From contig CAIVVT010000113.1 in NCBI GenBank assembly GCA_903909435.1, positions 1-33,722 of the forward strand: a stretch of 33,722 nucleotides of DNA. The letters run 5' to 3'. Position numbers and translations under genes: made by a program. The notes under the pieces are model-generated. The model saw only the letters and a program-made list of their open reading frames with translations. It did not search any database and was not told the DNA's origin. This DNA is from an uncultured Acidobacteriia bacterium. GTDB taxonomy: Bacteria; Acidobacteriota; Terriglobia; Bryobacterales; Bryobacteraceae. Positions 7,124 through 15,452 of this stretch are shown piece after piece (the stretch's first letter is position 1; each line of letters starts with the position of its first letter).

Positions 7124-9306
7124 ACCGGCCTCCGGGCATCCGCGAGCAGAAACGAGAGAAACGTGTTGCGCTTGTCGACCTGTTCGGTGTGGGCGCAGTT
7201 TGCGATGCCCCACCGGTCGCCGAGCAGGATCACCGACTCCTGCGCGCGCGTGACAGCGGTGTAAAGCAGGTTTCGGTGATGCATGAATGAGTGGGATTTG
7301 TGCATGATAATGACCGCGCAGGGAAATTCTGACCCCTGCATTTTGTGGATCGAAGTGGCGTAAGCGAGCTGCAGATTCTGCTCCTTGGCGCTTTGGCGGC
7401 CAAGCTCGACAACCTCGCCTTCGAAATCGACAGAGAGGCCGAGTTGCGGATCGTTCGCGATCACAAAGCCGACGGCGCCGTTCATGACCCCGAGGTCGTA
7501 ATCGTTCCGGGTCTGGATGACCTTGTCGCCGGGCAGAAACTCGGGGCGGTGCCCGGCTTTCACCTCGGGGGCAGTGACGCCGTAGAGTTTCCGTTGGATG
7601 AGCCGCTGCAGGACGATGTTCAGTTCGATCGTCCCGAGTGGCCCCTTGTGCATGGGTGTGAGCACCTGCACGTCTTGGATCAGGTCGAAACCCAGCCGCT
7701 CCGCGAGCACATCGGAGAAGAGCTTTTCGAGGAAGCTCCGGACATGATCGCGCTCGGTGAAGTTGTTGACGACGTACCAGGGGCGATACTCGCCAACCTT
7801 CTGGTCGCACGTCGGGCGGACGACGCCGGAGAGAATCGCGGTCGAATTCTCCTTCAGCACGCCGGCCTGGCGGATGATCTTCGTCAGAATCGTCGTCGGA
7901 ATGGCCCCGGACTGGACCATGTCACGCAGCACGTTGCCCGGCCCAACCGGTGGAAGCTGATTGTGGTCGCCGACTAGCAGCACGGCCGTGCGTTGCAGGT
8001 TGATGGCTCGAAACAGCTGGTGCATGAGCGGGACATCGACCATCGAAACTTCGTCAACGACAAGGAAGTCCGTCTCAATGTGATCGAGCTCGCCCTTGGC
8101 GAAGCGGTGGCCGTTGAAACCGAGCAGCCGATGCACAGTCTGCGCCGGCCGCCCCGTGGATTGCTCCAGACGCTTGGCGGCTTTGCCGGTCGGCGCGGCG
8201 AGTTCGAAGCTGAGGCCGAACTCGTCGCACGCCCGAATGATGGACTTGACCGTGTACGTCTTGCCGCTGCCGGCGCCGCCGGTCATCAGCGAGATCGCAT
8301 ACGTGAAGGCGTTTTTCACGGCCGCGCACTGGTCCTCGGTGAGCGCTGCCGCGTGAAGCCAGGAGGGGATGACCCCGCCGTGCGGATTGCATTCCGCCGC
8401 GCACCGAAACACACCCGCGAGATATTCCTCCATGCGATGGATGGATGGATCGGCCACGACCAGTCGCTCGTGCGGACAGCAGACCAGGCGTTCCTCGCGG
8501 ATCAGAGCCTCCAGTTGCTGTTCGATGATCTGCCGGCCGTCGAGACTGTCCAGCACGAGCAGTTCATTGGCGCGATCCAGGAGATCCTCGTATTCAACCC
8601 AGCAGTCCCCATCGTCGAGTGCGGCCTGGACCGCATAGAGCAGGCCAGCCTCTAGCCGCGTCGGCAGCACTTTCGGCGTGCCGAGCCGCCTGGCGATTTT
8701 GTCGACACGCTTGAAGCCGAAGCCCGGCACCTCGCTGATCAGGAGGTAAGGGTCGCCCTGGAGCAGTGGCACGACCCCACTGCCGAACCGGTCGATCAGC
8801 ATCGTGATCTGGTAGTGCGTGAGGCCGTAGGAGGCGAGATAGGTCATGGCAGCGTTGTCCTCGCCCGACTCGATCCACACCCTCTGCAGGTTGCGCACTG
8901 TCTCCATGGAGATCTTCGCGACGCGTGCCACCGCCTGGGGATCCTTGCGGATCATCAGGTCGAAGTCGCTCTCGAAGACGTCGGCGATCTGCTTCGCCTT
9001 CACTGGGCCGATCCCGCTGATCTCCGGGTGATTCGCCAGGTAATTCGCGAGACCGGCTGGATTGAGTTCGATCTGCGTGTGCAGCCCATCCGCCACGAAT
9101 TGGTGGCCGAACTTGGGATGCTGCTCCCAGCGACCGTACAAGGAGACGGCATCGCCTTCCCGCACGTACACTTTTCCGGCGAAGCGGAGCGACGGGCCCG
9201 CGTCGGTGCGCAGAAGGCCCGCCGAAAAGTTAACGCCCGAGTGAAACAGCACCTGAACAACGCCGCAGATGGTCGCTGCAGATTGGGTCAAGGTTGTCGT
9301 TGCCAA
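7120..9306 (-). CDS. RecD2-like superfamily 1 DNA helicase
   Basis: About 728 aa. The N-terminal part carries an OB-like stretch and helix-hairpin-helix repeats ('ISGIGPVKAKQIADVF', 'EVPGFGFKRVDKIARRLG') typical of RecD2. The helicase core has Walker A 'GGAGSGKT' (about 343-350), 'VVDEVSMVD' (about 416-424), 'GDHNQLPPVGPGN', and a C-terminal 'ATSIHKMQGSEF' with 'LLYTAVTRAQ' (motifs V-VI). It is a 5'-3' helicase used in repair or phage replication. I chose the TTG at 9306 because GGGAG lies about 6 bp upstream; an ATG at 9357 has no ribosome binding site. The gene overlaps the ERCC4 nuclease gene by 19 bp and the primase gene by 4 bp (ATGA), so translation is probably coupled. Confidence 0.9.
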   Translation of the reverse strand: MATTTLTQSAATICGVVQVLFHSGVNFSAGLLRTDAGPSLRFAGKVYVREGDAVSLYGRWEQHPKFGHQFVADGLHTQIELNPAGLANYLANHPEISGIGPVKAKQIADVFESDFDLMIRKDPQAVARVAKISMETVRNLQRVWIESGEDNAAMTYLASYGLTHYQITMLIDRFGSGVVPLLQGDPYLLISEVPGFGFKRVDKIARRLGTPKVLPTRLEAGLLYAVQAALDDGDCWVEYEDLLDRANELLVLDSLDGRQIIEQQLEALIREERLVCCPHERLVVADPSIHRMEEYLAGVFRCAAECNPHGGVIPSWLHAAALTEDQCAAVKNAFTYAISLMTGGAGSGKTYTVKSIIRACDEFGLSFELAAPTGKAAKRLEQSTGRPAQTVHRLLGFNGHRFAKGELDHIETDFLVVDEVSMVDVPLMHQLFRAINLQRTAVLLVGDHNQLPPVGPGNVLRDMVQSGAIPTTILTKIIRQAGVLKENSTAILSGVVRPTCDQKVGEYRPWYVVNNFTERDHVRSFLEKLFSDVLAERLGFDLIQDVQVLTPMHKGPLGTIELNIVLQRLIQRKLYGVTAPEVKAGHRPEFLPGDKVIQTRNDYDLGVMNGAVGFVIANDPQLGLSVDFEGEVVELGRQSAKEQNLQLAYATSIHKMQGSEFPCAVIIMHKSHSFMHHRNLLYTAVTRAQESVILLGDRWGIANCAHTEQVDKRNTFLSFLLADARRPV

Positions 9307-9758
9307 TGCGTGCTCCCTTCCGCGGCCCTTAACAGATACCCCTCGACGAACCGGCATGCGATCTGGCGGTTGGAGCAGAAAAACACCGGGATGCCGAAGT
9401 CGACCGTGATGGCGAGCGCGCTGCCCAGCACGGCGTGGGGGTGGGCGCCGCCGCGATAGCGCCCAGCCAGAACGTCCTCAAGATCGGCTTCGACAACCAC
9501 GCACGAACGGCGGTAAGCGGTCAGCAGTCGCAGTTCGCGGTAGAAGCGCTCCCTCGCACGCATCACCGTACCAACGAAGTCATTGAGCGTCTTGCGCTCC
9601 ACGGCGACCAACTGCTCAAGACCGGCCACCGAGTAGTCCCCGGCCGGTAACGCCCGGCGAACCGGGGTTACCAGCTGAGGGTTGAAGCCAAACGGCTCCT
9701 GCTCCCTCGTGTCGACAATGATCGTGACCGGCGCGGGGCTAGAACGGGACGATGGCAT
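9288..9758 (-). CDS. ERCC4-type nuclease
   Basis: A 156-aa protein with the XPF/MUS81-family nuclease signature: 'VDTREQEPF' (about 15-23) and 'VERKTLNDF' (about 53-61), corresponding to the GDx(n)ERKxxxD metal-binding core. Family members cut branched DNA. Standalone phage versions occur beside recombination and replication genes, as here. The start at 9758 is preferred over 9776 because GGGAGG precedes it by 6 bp. It overlaps the DUF669 gene by 20 bp and the helicase gene by 19 bp. Confidence 0.87.
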   Translation of the reverse strand: MPSSRSSPAPVTIIVDTREQEPFGFNPQLVTPVRRALPAGDYSVAGLEQLVAVERKTLNDFVGTVMRARERFYRELRLLTAYRRSCVVVEADLEDVLAGRYRGGAHPHAVLGSALAITVDFGIPVFFCSNRQIACRFVEGYLLRAAEGSTHWQRQP

Positions 9759-10197
9759 CGCCCGCCTCCCGCTCATAGCGGCCGGCGCCGGCGGCAGTCT
9801 CGATGCGGCGGTTGAAGTAGATGTTTTCGTTGTCGCCCTTGGTCTTCTTTGTGACCTCGAGCTTCACGTCGAGCAGCCGATCGAGGTGATTGGGCAGATC
9901 CGACAGCCGCTCCAGATCGAGCCCACACAGATGCAGGTCGGTCTTCACGAACTTCAACGTGTTGGCCGTGATGACGCTGTTGCGCCACATCAGCCGGTTC
10001 ACGCACTGCGGCGCGATCACGCGCAGCGTCCACTTCAGCATCGGGTTGCCCGAGGTGCGCGACTCGGTCACTTCGACCTTTTCGACGCTCACCTGGTATT
10101 TGCCGTCCGGGACGCTTTCGTAGTCGCCGCGCTGCTCGGCCTGCTCCTCGCGATAGGGCGCGTCAAACTGCGACAGATCAATTGATTTGTTGCTCAT
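9739..10197 (-). CDS. DUF669 family protein (phage ssDNA-binding-like)
   Basis: A 152-aa protein starting 'MSNKSIDLSQFDAPYREE', with 'PDGKYQVSVEKVEVTESRTS' and 'NPMLKWTLRVIAPQC', the pattern of DUF669 proteins. These are found in phage recombination clusters and are thought to be OB-fold, single-strand-binding-like proteins. A CAGGAG ribosome binding site lies 8 bp before the ATG. It sits directly after the Sak4-like AAA protein, which in phages works with such proteins during strand annealing. The assignment rests on sequence pattern and position. Confidence 0.8.
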   Translation of the reverse strand: MSNKSIDLSQFDAPYREEQAEQRGDYESVPDGKYQVSVEKVEVTESRTSGNPMLKWTLRVIAPQCVNRLMWRNSVITANTLKFVKTDLHLCGLDLERLSDLPNHLDRLLDVKLEVTKKTKGDNENIYFNRRIETAAGAGRYEREAGDAIVPF

Positions 10198-10219
10198 GGT
10201 TATTGCTCCTGTTGGGGAC

Positions 10220-10966
10220 TTACTTAGCTGCGCTGGCCTTGGTGGCCTGCGGCTTCGACGGCGCGACCGCCGTGTTGAAGGCTTCGAAGAACTTGGGGAA
10301 ATCGAGATCGAGCGTCTCCGGCAGCCGACCGGTGCGGTCGCCGGCCTCGTAGTAAAGGCTGGGCTTGGTGCGGATCACGCGGCGCTGGCGCTGCTCGCCG
10401 TTTTCGCCAGTCGACTTTTCCAGGTCGCAATACAGCACCATGTCCACCATGCCGAGCACGATTTTGCGGGCTTTGTCCGGCAATGTGGGCACGACCCGCG
10501 TGTACTTGCCGATGCGCGTTTCGACCTCGATCTCCTTGGCATGCGAGATGAGAAAGAGGCCATACGGTTGGAAGGCGAGCTTGGTCAGCACGCGCTGGAA
10601 TTCGTTATTGATCAGCGCATAGCCTTTGCCATAGCCGAGGTCCGACTCGTGTTCGATCTTGAATTTCTTCAGGATGTAGTCGGCGCAGAACTTGTAGGCA
10701 TTGTCGACGGTGTCGATGATCACTGTCTTGAAGGCGTGCTGGCCGGCGACGATCTCCGCGCATGCCTCAAGCAGATCGTCCCAGCCCTGAATCGGCACCT
10801 GGAACACGTCGAGCGCGTTCAAACCGGGCTCGGTCGCCAGGAATAGAGCGCTCTCGGCATGCGAACAGAAATCGCTTTTCCCAATCTTCGTCTGCCCGTA
10901 CGTGAGCACGGTCAGGTCCGCCAGGTTCGCCTTGGGTGCGGTCTTGGCGCTCGGTAGTAAGGCCAT
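10220..10966 (-). CDS. Sak4/AAA_24-type RecA-like ATP-binding protein
   Basis: A 248-aa P-loop ATPase with Walker A 'GQTKIGKSDF' (about 24-33), a Walker B-like 'FKTVIIDTVDN' (about 78-88) and 'YGLFLISHAKE'. The family (AAA_24, including phage Sak4) is a RecA-like single-strand annealing or nucleotide-binding group in phage recombination modules. The ATG at 10966 follows AAGGAG at 10-bp spacing. It lies between a PD-(D/E)XK nuclease gene and a DUF669 gene; nuclease, annealase and ssDNA-binding-like protein together form a complete phage-type recombination set. Confidence 0.87.
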   Translation of the reverse strand: MALLPSAKTAPKANLADLTVLTYGQTKIGKSDFCSHAESALFLATEPGLNALDVFQVPIQGWDDLLEACAEIVAGQHAFKTVIIDTVDNAYKFCADYILKKFKIEHESDLGYGKGYALINNEFQRVLTKLAFQPYGLFLISHAKEIEVETRIGKYTRVVPTLPDKARKIVLGMVDMVLYCDLEKSTGENGEQRQRRVIRTKPSLYYEAGDRTGRLPETLDLDFPKFFEAFNTAVAPSKPQATKASAAK

Positions 10967-10981
10967 TTTGATGAATCTCCT

Positions 10982-12001
10982 TTAGAAGGCCGGTTCGGTC
11001 GTTGTTGCGGGTAACACGCGCAGTTCCTCGTTGGGCGCCACGCGCTGGTAAAAGTTGTCGATCACGTTCGGATTGCCGCTGGAGCGGCAGATAGGAAAGT
11101 AGGCGCAGGGCCGGTGGTAGTTGAAGCAGAAACTGGTGTTCTGGTAAAAGACGCCGCGGCGGCGGGCATCGAGAAATGCCTGGGTCAGTTCCCAGAGTTC
11201 CGCGCGAAGCGTGTCAAACCGGTCGCGCGACAGGTAGAGCATCTCCCGGTGAAACATTTCCGGCTCGGCGTACTTCTCTACGAGCCGCGCCTGGAACTCT
11301 TCATCCGATTCGGCAAGCCTGCGCTTGGCCGTGGTCTTGCCGGTCTTGGACTTCGCGATCAGCTCCGCTCGCCGGGCTAAGTATTCTTCTTCGGTTTCAC
11401 CTTTGCCCTGCTGCAGCCGCGCCTTCCCCAGGACGTTGTAAATGACGCCCGTGATCGGAATGCCTAGAGCCTGCTCGACGTAGTGAGAGTAGATGGCGAT
11501 TTGGAAGTCGGTCCACAGCCGCTCGAGGTAATCGGCGTCGATGATGGCGGCGGTTTTGTGTTCGAGGATGTAGTGATCGCCGCCGATGCGGACGATCCCG
11601 TCGACTTTGCCAGCGAGCAAGAAGCTCCGCGATGCCGCACCCGTTGCCGGATTGATGATCGCGCCTTCGAAAGTCTTTTCCAGTGCGACGATCTCGAACT
11701 CCTCGTGTGGATAACGCGTGGCGTAACCGGTCATGATGGCGCGCGCCAGATGCCAGTCACGTCGCGCATTGTCGTCGCTGACACGACCGGCGCATGCGCG
11801 GTCGAGTAAGGCGATGACCGCATCGGGGTCGCGAGTCTCGTGCCACAACTGCAGGCACTCGTGGATCAGCGAGCCGAAGCTCAGGTTCGGATCCTTGTCG
11901 CGGGAAGCCAGGCCGACCACGTAGCGGTATTCACAGGCCTTCCGGCAATTCCGGAAGAGCGACCACATGCTGTATGTTGAGGTCATGGGGAGGGCGCTCA
12001 T
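10982..12001 (-). CDS. PD-(D/E)XK superfamily nuclease (RecB/Cas4-like)
   Basis: A 339-aa protein with the RecB-type nuclease order: 'SFGSLIHECLQLW' (His at about 47), 'LAGKVDGIVRI' (Asp at about 134) and 'YILEHKTA' (Glu-x-Lys at about 147-149). N-terminal cysteines ('NCRKACEYRY') and C-terminal ones ('PCAYFPIC') suggest an iron-sulfur cluster as in Cas4 and AddB, though this is unproven. It likely makes single-stranded ends for the annealing proteins encoded next. The start at 12001 is set by an ATGA overlap with the sigma-like gene; the upstream open frame is not coding. Confidence 0.87.
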   Translation of the reverse strand: MSALPMTSTYSMWSLFRNCRKACEYRYVVGLASRDKDPNLSFGSLIHECLQLWHETRDPDAVIALLDRACAGRVSDDNARRDWHLARAIMTGYATRYPHEEFEIVALEKTFEGAIINPATGAASRSFLLAGKVDGIVRIGGDHYILEHKTAAIIDADYLERLWTDFQIAIYSHYVEQALGIPITGVIYNVLGKARLQQGKGETEEEYLARRAELIAKSKTGKTTAKRRLAESDEEFQARLVEKYAEPEMFHREMLYLSRDRFDTLRAELWELTQAFLDARRRGVFYQNTSFCFNYHRPCAYFPICRSSGNPNVIDNFYQRVAPNEELRVLPATTTEPAF

Positions 12002-12516
12002 CGGGCACCTCCGGCTGCAAAGTAGTTCGGCCCAATGCCTGCGGACAAGAATGCCTCGCGAATCTGCTGCTTCCGCTTGCTGATTGTCTGGCGGGAACAG
12101 CCAAGTGCTGCTGCGGTTTCGACCGCGGAGTGCCAAAACAGTGCAATCGCGGTCTCTTGAAGGGCGCAAGGTAGCGGAGCAATCGCACGTTCCATGTCAA
12201 TCCGGAACCGACGGAGCGATGCGGTGCTTAGGCCAGGGCCTGTTGCCGGGATGTCCTGTTGTCGTCGGCCCTCAGCCAGGCGGTACCGAAGGATGGAGGT
12301 CAGCTTTTTGTCCATCACGCGCGAGGCGAACGTTCCAACAGAGGCCTTTTCGCTATCGAACTTCGGCCACCGCGCGAGGAATACCAGAACGAGCTGGCTC
12401 TCTACGTCCTCTTGCTCATCGACTCCCAGCCTGCACCGGCGAACAAAGCCATGCGCCTTCCTTGCTGCGAGATCCCGAACAAACGGGAGTGCCTGATCGA
12501 GAGTGAGGTCAGGCAC
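11998..12516 (-). CDS. sigma-70-like (ECF-type) transcription factor
   Basis: A 172-aa protein. The N-terminal half looks like sigma region 2: 'DEQEDVESQLVLVFLARWPK' followed by 'VGTFASRVMDKKLTSILRYR'. The C-terminal half has a region 4-like helix-turn-helix: 'SAVETAAALGCSRQTISKRK'. It probably directs transcription of element genes. I chose the GTG at 12516 because AGGAAGG lies just upstream and the homology starts there; a longer frame upstream is an antisense-like Arg/Ser/Pro-rich stretch. It overlaps both neighbours (8 bp and 4 bp). A divergent phage DNA-binding protein is the main alternative. Confidence 0.7.
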   Translation of the reverse strand: MPDLTLDQALPFVRDLAARKAHGFVRRCRLGVDEQEDVESQLVLVFLARWPKFDSEKASVGTFASRVMDKKLTSILRYRLAEGRRQQDIPATGPGLSTASLRRFRIDMERAIAPLPCALQETAIALFWHSAVETAAALGCSRQTISKRKQQIREAFLSAGIGPNYFAAGGAR

Positions 12517-12868
12517 GGTGACCTTCCTGCGGTGTGCCGGGCACTGTGCCGGCCACCTCGACCTGCATGCTGAACGGAAGCCCATGCCGCACTTCGAGCT
12601 CTCGGATCTCGCCGGCGTCCACGTTGCGAACGTGGGCGAAGAACTCGGCGACCTGGGGCCGGAGCTCGGTGTTGGGTTCGAAGGGCTTGCCGGTGTTCGG
12701 CGGCGTCGCGAATTTGATATCGCGCACGGCGGAAGGCGATGGACTGAGCACCAGTTCGCCATTACGGATTTGGAGGTACTCAAAACGGCCGAAGCCGAGT
12801 TGTCGCATGGCGGAGACGAACGCCGCCTCGGACGGAAACAAGTCCGGGACTGTGGCGGGCCGGGTCAT
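12509..12868 (-). CDS. small hypothetical protein of the early operon
   Basis: A 119-aa protein starting 'MTRPATVPDLFPSEAAF', with 'FGRFEYLQIRNGELVL' and 'EFFAHVRNVDAGEIRELEV'. No known family is recognised. A strong GGAGGTG site precedes the ATG at 12868, and the start overlaps the upstream stop (ATGA). Its position between a DNA-binding protein and a sigma-like factor suggests an early or regulatory role, but this is inferred only from neighbours. Confidence 0.68.
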   Translation of the reverse strand: MTRPATVPDLFPSEAAFVSAMRQLGFGRFEYLQIRNGELVLSPSPSAVRDIKFATPPNTGKPFEPNTELRPQVAEFFAHVRNVDAGEIRELEVRHGLPFSMQVEVAGTVPGTPQEGHRA

Positions 12869-13077
12869 CGAGTCACCTCCGCGATTCCGCCACCCGCCTG
12901 TCGGCTCAGCAGCCACTCCTTAACGTCGGACGGGGCATAGCGGATCATCTGCCCGATCCGGTGGAAACGGGGGCCCTTGCCGTCAGTCCGCCAAGTTCGG
13001 AGTGTGCCCAGAGATACGTTGAGTCTCTCGGCCAGTTCCTTCTCTTCGAGTAGTCTTTCTAGGATTTTGTCGCTCAT
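12865..13077 (-). CDS. AlpA/excisionase-like helix-turn-helix protein
   Basis: A 70-aa MerR-like winged-helix protein: 'LEEKELAERLNVSLGTLRTW', then 'GPRFHRIGQMIRYAPSDVKEWL'. The pattern is that of the helix_turn_helix_17 and AlpA/excisionase families, which control integrase genes or bend attachment-site DNA. It is the first gene of the leftward replication operon. Immediately upstream lies a 43-bp set of GTAGGCG repeats that could be its own or another regulator's binding sites. Confidence 0.82.
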   Translation of the reverse strand: MSDKILERLLEEKELAERLNVSLGTLRTWRTDGKGPRFHRIGQMIRYAPSDVKEWLLSRQAGGGIAEVTR

Positions 13078-13137
13078 TTCGCTTGTCCCCCACGCTTTGT
13101 GCGTGTTTGGTACAAGGCGATGATCCTCTGCAACCGC

Positions 13138-13180
13138 GTAGGCGGCGCAAGGTAGGCGATGTAGGCGGAAAAGTAGGCGG
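13138..13180. repeat. four direct GTAGGCG repeats upstream of early operon
   Basis: GTAGGCG occurs at 13138, 13152, 13161 and 13173, each followed by G or A, with start-to-start distances of 14, 9 and 12 bp. The set sits in the 108-bp gap between the 286-aa gene and the HTH gene, where the promoter of the leftward operon must lie. Operator sites or iterons are both possible. The unit is too short and irregular for a CRISPR array. Confidence 0.5.
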
Positions 13181-13185
13181 CGTTG

Positions 13186-14046
13186 CTACTGGCGGTTGCG
13201 GAGCCGGGGATCTGCGCGCAAGGTCTCTTCTATGCGCTTGGATTTGCTGGATTTGTCGGCCAGTGTTCCCCTCATCCATTTGTAGAAATCCGATTTGTGG
13301 ACCTTGGCATCCTCATAGATGGCCTGGTCAGTGTAATCGAAATCCTGTTTGTACTTCTCGACGACGGAGTGGCGCAGATCGACCGGCGTTGGGGGAAACT
13401 CATCACTCTCCGTTGTCTCCATTGCAACAAAGCGACCGTCTTCCGACAGCCCAACCCGCTCCTCCAAGGAAATGAATGAGCTCTTGCACCTGCCCAGAAC
13501 CTCTCGCAGATCGACCGTCAGAAAAGTGCTGGTTGGCGCCACCGCAACGAACGAAGTGGGGCAGGATATGGCGACCTCGTGAATCGCGGAACGGAAATCG
13601 CAGCAACGGCTAAAGACGAAAAGATAAGCGGGGTTGTTCCGAGTCGAGCGGCTGTTTGAGACGCCGAGAGCCCATACTCCCGGCGCCCGGACCTGGGAAT
13701 TCTGAATTCGAAGAGCGAGCGCCTTCGCCAATAGACTTAACAGTGCTTCGAGATTTAGCCGGTAGACGAGCGCGTCCTTGGAGGACAGCGTCAAATCCTC
13801 GCAGAGTTTGTGGGGATGCCGGCAAATGGCCACAAACACGCCGTTGCCGGATTCGACGATTGCACGCGGGCAATTAGCATCGCGCGGATGAGGGCACGGA
13901 TAACTTGCGGCGAAATCGTCGGTAGGCTGAAGGTGCGGCACGATCAACGCGTAGTCTTCGCCGCAGTGATGCTCCCAGGAGGCGAGCACGTCGCAGATCC
14001 CCGGAATCCGCTCAAGCGCCTGCCAGAGCCGAGTCAGCTTCCGCAT
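13186..14046 (-). CDS. unknown 286-aa protein with Cys/His cluster
   Basis: Visible features are a Cys/His-rich patch 'YPCPHPRDANCPRAIV' followed about 12 residues later by 'ICRHPHKLCEDL' (about residues 50-85), which could bind zinc. The middle region contains 'PAYLFVFSRCCDF', and the C-terminal 50 residues ('DFDYTDQAIYEDAKVHKSDF', then 'KWMRGTL') look like a helical DNA-binding segment. No named family is recognised. The start at 14046 is preferred over 14061 because GGGAG lies 8 bp upstream. The start overlaps the 394-aa gene, so the two form a coupled pair, divergent from the helicase operon. They may be a regulator and sensor pair or a separate defence unit. Confidence 0.65.
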   Translation of the reverse strand: MRKLTRLWQALERIPGICDVLASWEHHCGEDYALIVPHLQPTDDFAASYPCPHPRDANCPRAIVESGNGVFVAICRHPHKLCEDLTLSSKDALVYRLNLEALLSLLAKALALRIQNSQVRAPGVWALGVSNSRSTRNNPAYLFVFSRCCDFRSAIHEVAISCPTSFVAVAPTSTFLTVDLREVLGRCKSSFISLEERVGLSEDGRFVAMETTESDEFPPTPVDLRHSVVEKYKQDFDYTDQAIYEDAKVHKSDFYKWMRGTLADKSSKSKRIEETLRADPRLRNRQ

Positions 14047-15196
14047 TATCCAATCTCCCATCGATCAGGACGAACCCGCGAGCATGAAGCCAGTCCTCGA
14101 TCATCATCGCCTCTTCGCCACGGTTGTAGCCGGATTTGTTGCCGGCTTTGATGGTGACGGTACGCGGCTTCTTCTCGCCGTCCAGTTTGATCTTGAACAC
14201 CGCCTTGAGGATGTGCGCTTCTTGCTCGACCTTCCTATTGATCAGCACAAGCGCATTGAAAAGGTTCCCCGCACGGTGGATCTCAATGTGGTCGAAGGCG
14301 CCGCTCCAGGAGTACTCGATTTCCCGTAGCTCGACTTTGTCCATTCCGGGGATGTCGCGACAGTTTAATGCTGCGCGGCCGTCCTTCTTGAGGGGATTGA
14401 GGGTGTACTTTTCGGCGAGGACGAAGCTGTCCTCCCCGCCGAAAACGTGCCTGCCAAAGAGCGCCCGGTACTCACGCACGTCGGCGAAAGTGGAGGCGTT
14501 GATTCGAAGTTCGTTATGGACGACGTCATAAATCACGACGTCGGTCTTCTCGGGGCGGAAAAAGGTCGAGGTTGACCTCGGACCCTTTCGGCTGGGTTCG
14601 CGCTTGCAGGGTTGCCCGTGCTCAACGAGAAACCGGACTTCCCCTGCGGAATCGGTTCGCATGACCCGGCACCCAACACCACGCTTTTTCGCCTGGAAGT
14701 AGGCGTCGAGGGCGGCTTCGAGGGTCGCGAGGTCGTCCGGCAAGTTCTCGATCGCTATTGCTTGGTCGGGGCTGGCCGCGCGGAAGCTCTCGAACGACTT
14801 GCGCTTCTGGAAGAACTCCTGGTGATCCTTCCTCTCCAAGGCTTCTGGATGCGTGAGCCAAATGCGGGTGGCCAAGTCCAAGGCAGTGATCTCGCTGTCG
14901 GCATGGATTTCGTTCGCCGCAGCGAGGTCCAGGAGATCATCGAACCGGTCGTCCGATCCGAGGGTACTGATCAGGTAGAGCGCCTCCACGAGATCGCCGG
15001 GCATGTCTTCATCAGGCTGCGCGAGGATTGCGGCCAGTGTTCCATGGTCCATCTGCTCCTCTGGGTCCGTTGGCAGGAGGAATCCCTTCATGTTGAAGAA
15101 CAGCCGGAACGGTTCGAGAAGCAGTAACAGGTTTGCAGGTTTGATCTTCTTCAGCAGGTCCGGCTGCGTGAAGCTTTTCAGGTTTAGTTTCGCCAT
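14012..15196 (-). CDS. unknown 394-aa protein, divergent from defence operon
   Basis: The N-terminus 'MAKLNLKSFTQPDLLKKIKP' is followed by leucine-rich helices and an acidic stretch. The C-terminal half (about 205-380) contains 'KTDVVIYDVVHNELRINAST', 'EYRALFGRHVFGGEDSFVLA' and 'GYNRGEEAMMIEDWLHARGF'. These look like a beta-rich fold, but no family is recognised. GAGGTG 7 bp before the ATG supports the start at 15196. It is separated from the helicase start by 256 bp and overlaps the 286-aa gene by 35 bp. Because it is transcribed away from the defence operon, it may be an independent two-gene module. Confidence 0.68.
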   Translation of the reverse strand: MAKLNLKSFTQPDLLKKIKPANLLLLLEPFRLFFNMKGFLLPTDPEEQMDHGTLAAILAQPDEDMPGDLVEALYLISTLGSDDRFDDLLDLAAANEIHADSEITALDLATRIWLTHPEALERKDHQEFFQKRKSFESFRAASPDQAIAIENLPDDLATLEAALDAYFQAKKRGVGCRVMRTDSAGEVRFLVEHGQPCKREPSRKGPRSTSTFFRPEKTDVVIYDVVHNELRINASTFADVREYRALFGRHVFGGEDSFVLAEKYTLNPLKKDGRAALNCRDIPGMDKVELREIEYSWSGAFDHIEIHRAGNLFNALVLINRKVEQEAHILKAVFKIKLDGEKKPRTVTIKAGNKSGYNRGEEAMMIEDWLHARGFVLIDGRLDNAEADSALAGA

Positions 15197-15405
15197 CTAC
15201 AGACACCTCAATAAGTTACGCGGTCTGTCGCGGCAGGTCTGACACCATTGATGCGCATCGAACGGGCAGCCTGGAGTACAACCCTTCGAATCTACAACGG
15301 CGAACGCTGAGCGAAGATATTCTCACAGTCCAAGTTACTGGGGCCCCTTGGGATGGAGCGCTTGCCAGATATTGACCCGTGGAAAAGAAATCGCCACGTT
15401 CCCCA

Positions 15406-15434
15406 TTGACCGCGATTATAGCATCTGATATATA
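15406..15434 (+). promoter_or_regulatory. strong sigma70-type promoter of the defence operon
   Basis: TTGACC (15406-15411), a 17-bp spacer and TATATA (15429-15434). This is close to consensus in both boxes and spacing. Transcription would start near 15442, only about 10 nt before the helicase ATG, giving a nearly leaderless message. The helicase itself carries an N-terminal HTH and could regulate this promoter. Confidence 0.7.
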
Positions 15435-15452
15435 TAGCTCAAGAGTTTTTTA

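Noticed and set aside
7124..7810. Upstream extension of the primase-helicase frame
   Set aside because: Arg/His/Pro-rich sequence antisense-like to the RecD2-like gene; the ATGA overlap at 7120-7123 gives a clear start.
13138..13180. Possible CRISPR array
   Set aside because: The repeat unit is only 7-8 bp, spacing is irregular at 9-14 bp, and no cas gene is present in the window.
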